Shown here: positions 62,801 to 64,000 of the stretch, in pieces
Position numbering within the stretch: position 1 is the first letter of the stretch
Layout: each line of letters begins with the position of its first letter
NCBI GenBank assembly: GCA_948144175.1
Contig: CANXME010000095.1
Span: 868,001 to 932,000, forward strand
DNA: 64,000 nt
Direction of reading: 5' to 3'
From: Closterium sp. NIES-65
Lineage: Eukaryota; Streptophyta; Zygnematophyceae; Desmidiales; Closteriaceae
Notes under the pieces: generated by a model
Database searches by the model: none
The model's input: the letters and a program-made list of their open reading frames with translations, nothing else
Told to the model about the DNA's origin: nothing
Translations under genes and position numbers: made by a program

Positions 62801-64000
62801 AGTTGCTGAGTCTGAGTCTGTCTGTCCTCCGTCCGTCGGGGGTGAGTGTGCTCTTGGCACTGACGTCCTTGAGGACAGGCAGGAGGAGTTTGAGTGCTTT
62901 GCTGCCGCTTTGCCCCATCTCGTGTCCATGCTTGTTGCCCCTGAGGGAGACCCGGATGCACCAGACATCCCGACCCCATGCTCTTACGCAGAGGCGATGG
63001 CTGGTCCCTACTCCTCTCAGTGGCAGTCAGCCATGGACACAGAGATGGCTTCCTGGAAGTCCACAGGCACCTACGTCGACGAGGTTCCCCCACCTGGGGC
63101 GAACATCGTCAGTGGCATGTGGATTTTCAGGGTGAAGCGGCCGCCGGGCTCTCCGCCTGTCTTCAAGGGGCGTTACGTTGCACGAGGCTTCAGTCAGCGA
63201 GAGGGAGTTGACTTCTTTCAGACCTTCTCCCCGACCCCGAAGATGACCAGTCTTTGGGTTCTGCTGCACGTCTCCGCTCAGTGTGACTACGAGCTCCACT
63301 CTCTTGACTTCAGCACTGCTTTCCTGCAGGGCAGCCTGCACGAGGAGATCTGGCTGCGCCGCCCACCTGGCTTCACTGGGTCGTTCCCTCCTGGTACCCA
63401 GTGGAGCCTCCGACGACCAGTCTACGGTCTCCGCCAGGCGCCACGTGAGTGGCACGACACACTGAGGACTACACTTGCGGCTCTTGGGTTCGCGCCTTCT
63501 ACTGCTGACCCGTCGCTGTTTCTACACACCGACGCCTCACTGTCGTCGTTCTACATCCTCGTGTACGTCGACGACTTGGTCTTTGCCACTGCTGACACTG
63601 CGGCACTCGCCCACGTGAAGTCGGAGCTGCAGAAGAGACACACGTGCACAGACCTGGGTGAACTGACAAGCTATCTTGGCTTGCGGATCACCCGGGACAG
63701 AGCACGCCGCACCATCACCTTGACTCACTCACACATGGTGCAGCAGGTCCTTCAGCGCTTCCGCTTCACGTACTCCTCGCCTCAGGCCACTCCTCTGCCT
63801 ACCGGTCACTTGCTCTCAGCTCTGCCTTCGGATGAGTCCGTAGAGCCGAGTGGCCCGTATCCAGAGCTTGTGGGTTGCCTCATGTACCTGATGACCTGCA
63901 CTCGACCTGACCTTGCATAACCTCTTAGCATTCTTGCACGCTATGTCGCTCCCGGTCGTCACCGGAAGGAGCACATGGATGCAGCTAAGAGGGTGTTGCG
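59846..64000 (+). pseudogene. copia-3 gag-pol, inactivated
   Basis: The ATG at 59846 matches the copia-2 start but codon 5 is TAG (59858-59860). Further damage: a frame change near 60580 before the Gly-rich region, TAG at 60865-60867, frame loss inside the integrase core near 62190-62215, removal of about 1.1 kb between the integrase motif SPQQNGVAERR (about 62297) and the RT region as judged against copia-2, and TAA at 63918-63920 where copia-2 has Tyr. Protease (LDSGASRCFF), GAG-pre-integrase (VLWHHRLGHP) and RT (VFKGRYVARGFSQREG, VYVDDL) remain recognisable. It can supply no functional protein. Confidence 0.92.
60922..60944. repeat. 23-nt poly-G run in copia-3 gag
   Basis: An uninterrupted G run in the region corresponding to the poly-Gly segment. 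Its length could be an assembly or slippage error. Confidence 0.85.

Larger units (their letters stand above)
59010..64000 (+). mobile_element. Ty1/copia element copia-3, decayed, cut by the right edge
   Basis: A 132-bp 5' LTR (59010-59141) is followed by a primer-binding site (aggtatagagcagg), the conserved hairpin, a GC-rich repeat leader and a broken gag-pol. LTR, hairpin and protein resemble copia-2, so both belong to one family. The 3' end lies outside the window. Confidence 0.9.

Overview
This window is eukaryotic nuclear DNA from the green plant lineage. The evidence is spliceosomal introns, a RanGAP with the plant-specific N-terminal WPP-type domain, a plant KEA4/5/6-type K+/H+ antiporter, a plastid-targeted DUF1499-like protein, a nuclear tRNA-Glu, and plant-type Ty1/copia, Ty3 chromovirus, TRIM and hAT elements. 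High GC, long introns full of minisatellites and many young retrotransposons would suit a streptophyte alga (for example a zygnematophyte such as Closterium) or a bryophyte. That placement is inference only.

Layout: 1-6200, Ty1/copia element (copia-1, minus strand, cut by the left edge, open reading frame intact). 6310-11979, five-exon DUF1499-like gene (minus). 12202-12274, tRNA-Glu(CTC) (minus). 13017-27809, six-exon KEA-type antiporter gene (plus). Its intron 3 holds a Penelope-like retroelement (17888-21788) and a non-autonomous hAT element (22203-23070). 28456-31263, two intronless RING-H2 genes plus a remnant (minus). 32188-45209, Ty3 chromovirus whose gag is split by a complete young copia element (copia-2, 32866-40321). 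45568-57237, eleven-exon RanGAP gene (minus) with a second hAT-type MITE in intron 5. 58132-58475, a 344-bp TRIM. 58482-58659, a solo LTR. 59010-64000, a decayed copia element (copia-3, plus strand, cut by the right edge).

All three spliced gene models were built by matching splice sites and codon phase exon by exon, and each closes as one open frame: 306, 1173 and 519 codons. Their introns are crowded with decayed partial copies of the neighbouring exons. Copies on the 5' side of an exon carry the exon's 5' part with its acceptor; copies on the 3' side carry its 3' part with its donor. This is what recurrent tandem duplications crossing a splice junction would leave behind, because one intact exon always survives. 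It appears to be a main source of intron length here, and several minisatellites look seeded by such exon fragments. I consider it the most interesting signal in the window.

The mobile elements add further unusual structure. The Penelope-like element has an ORF1 and an RT frame joined through an in-register AAAAAAC shift heptamer, candidate hammerhead ribozymes in both terminal repeats, and a 108-bp target duplication. The chromovirus has a GGGAAAC shift site with a downstream hairpin. The copia elements have very short LTRs (110-132 bp) and element-specific GC-rich minisatellites between primer-binding site and gag.
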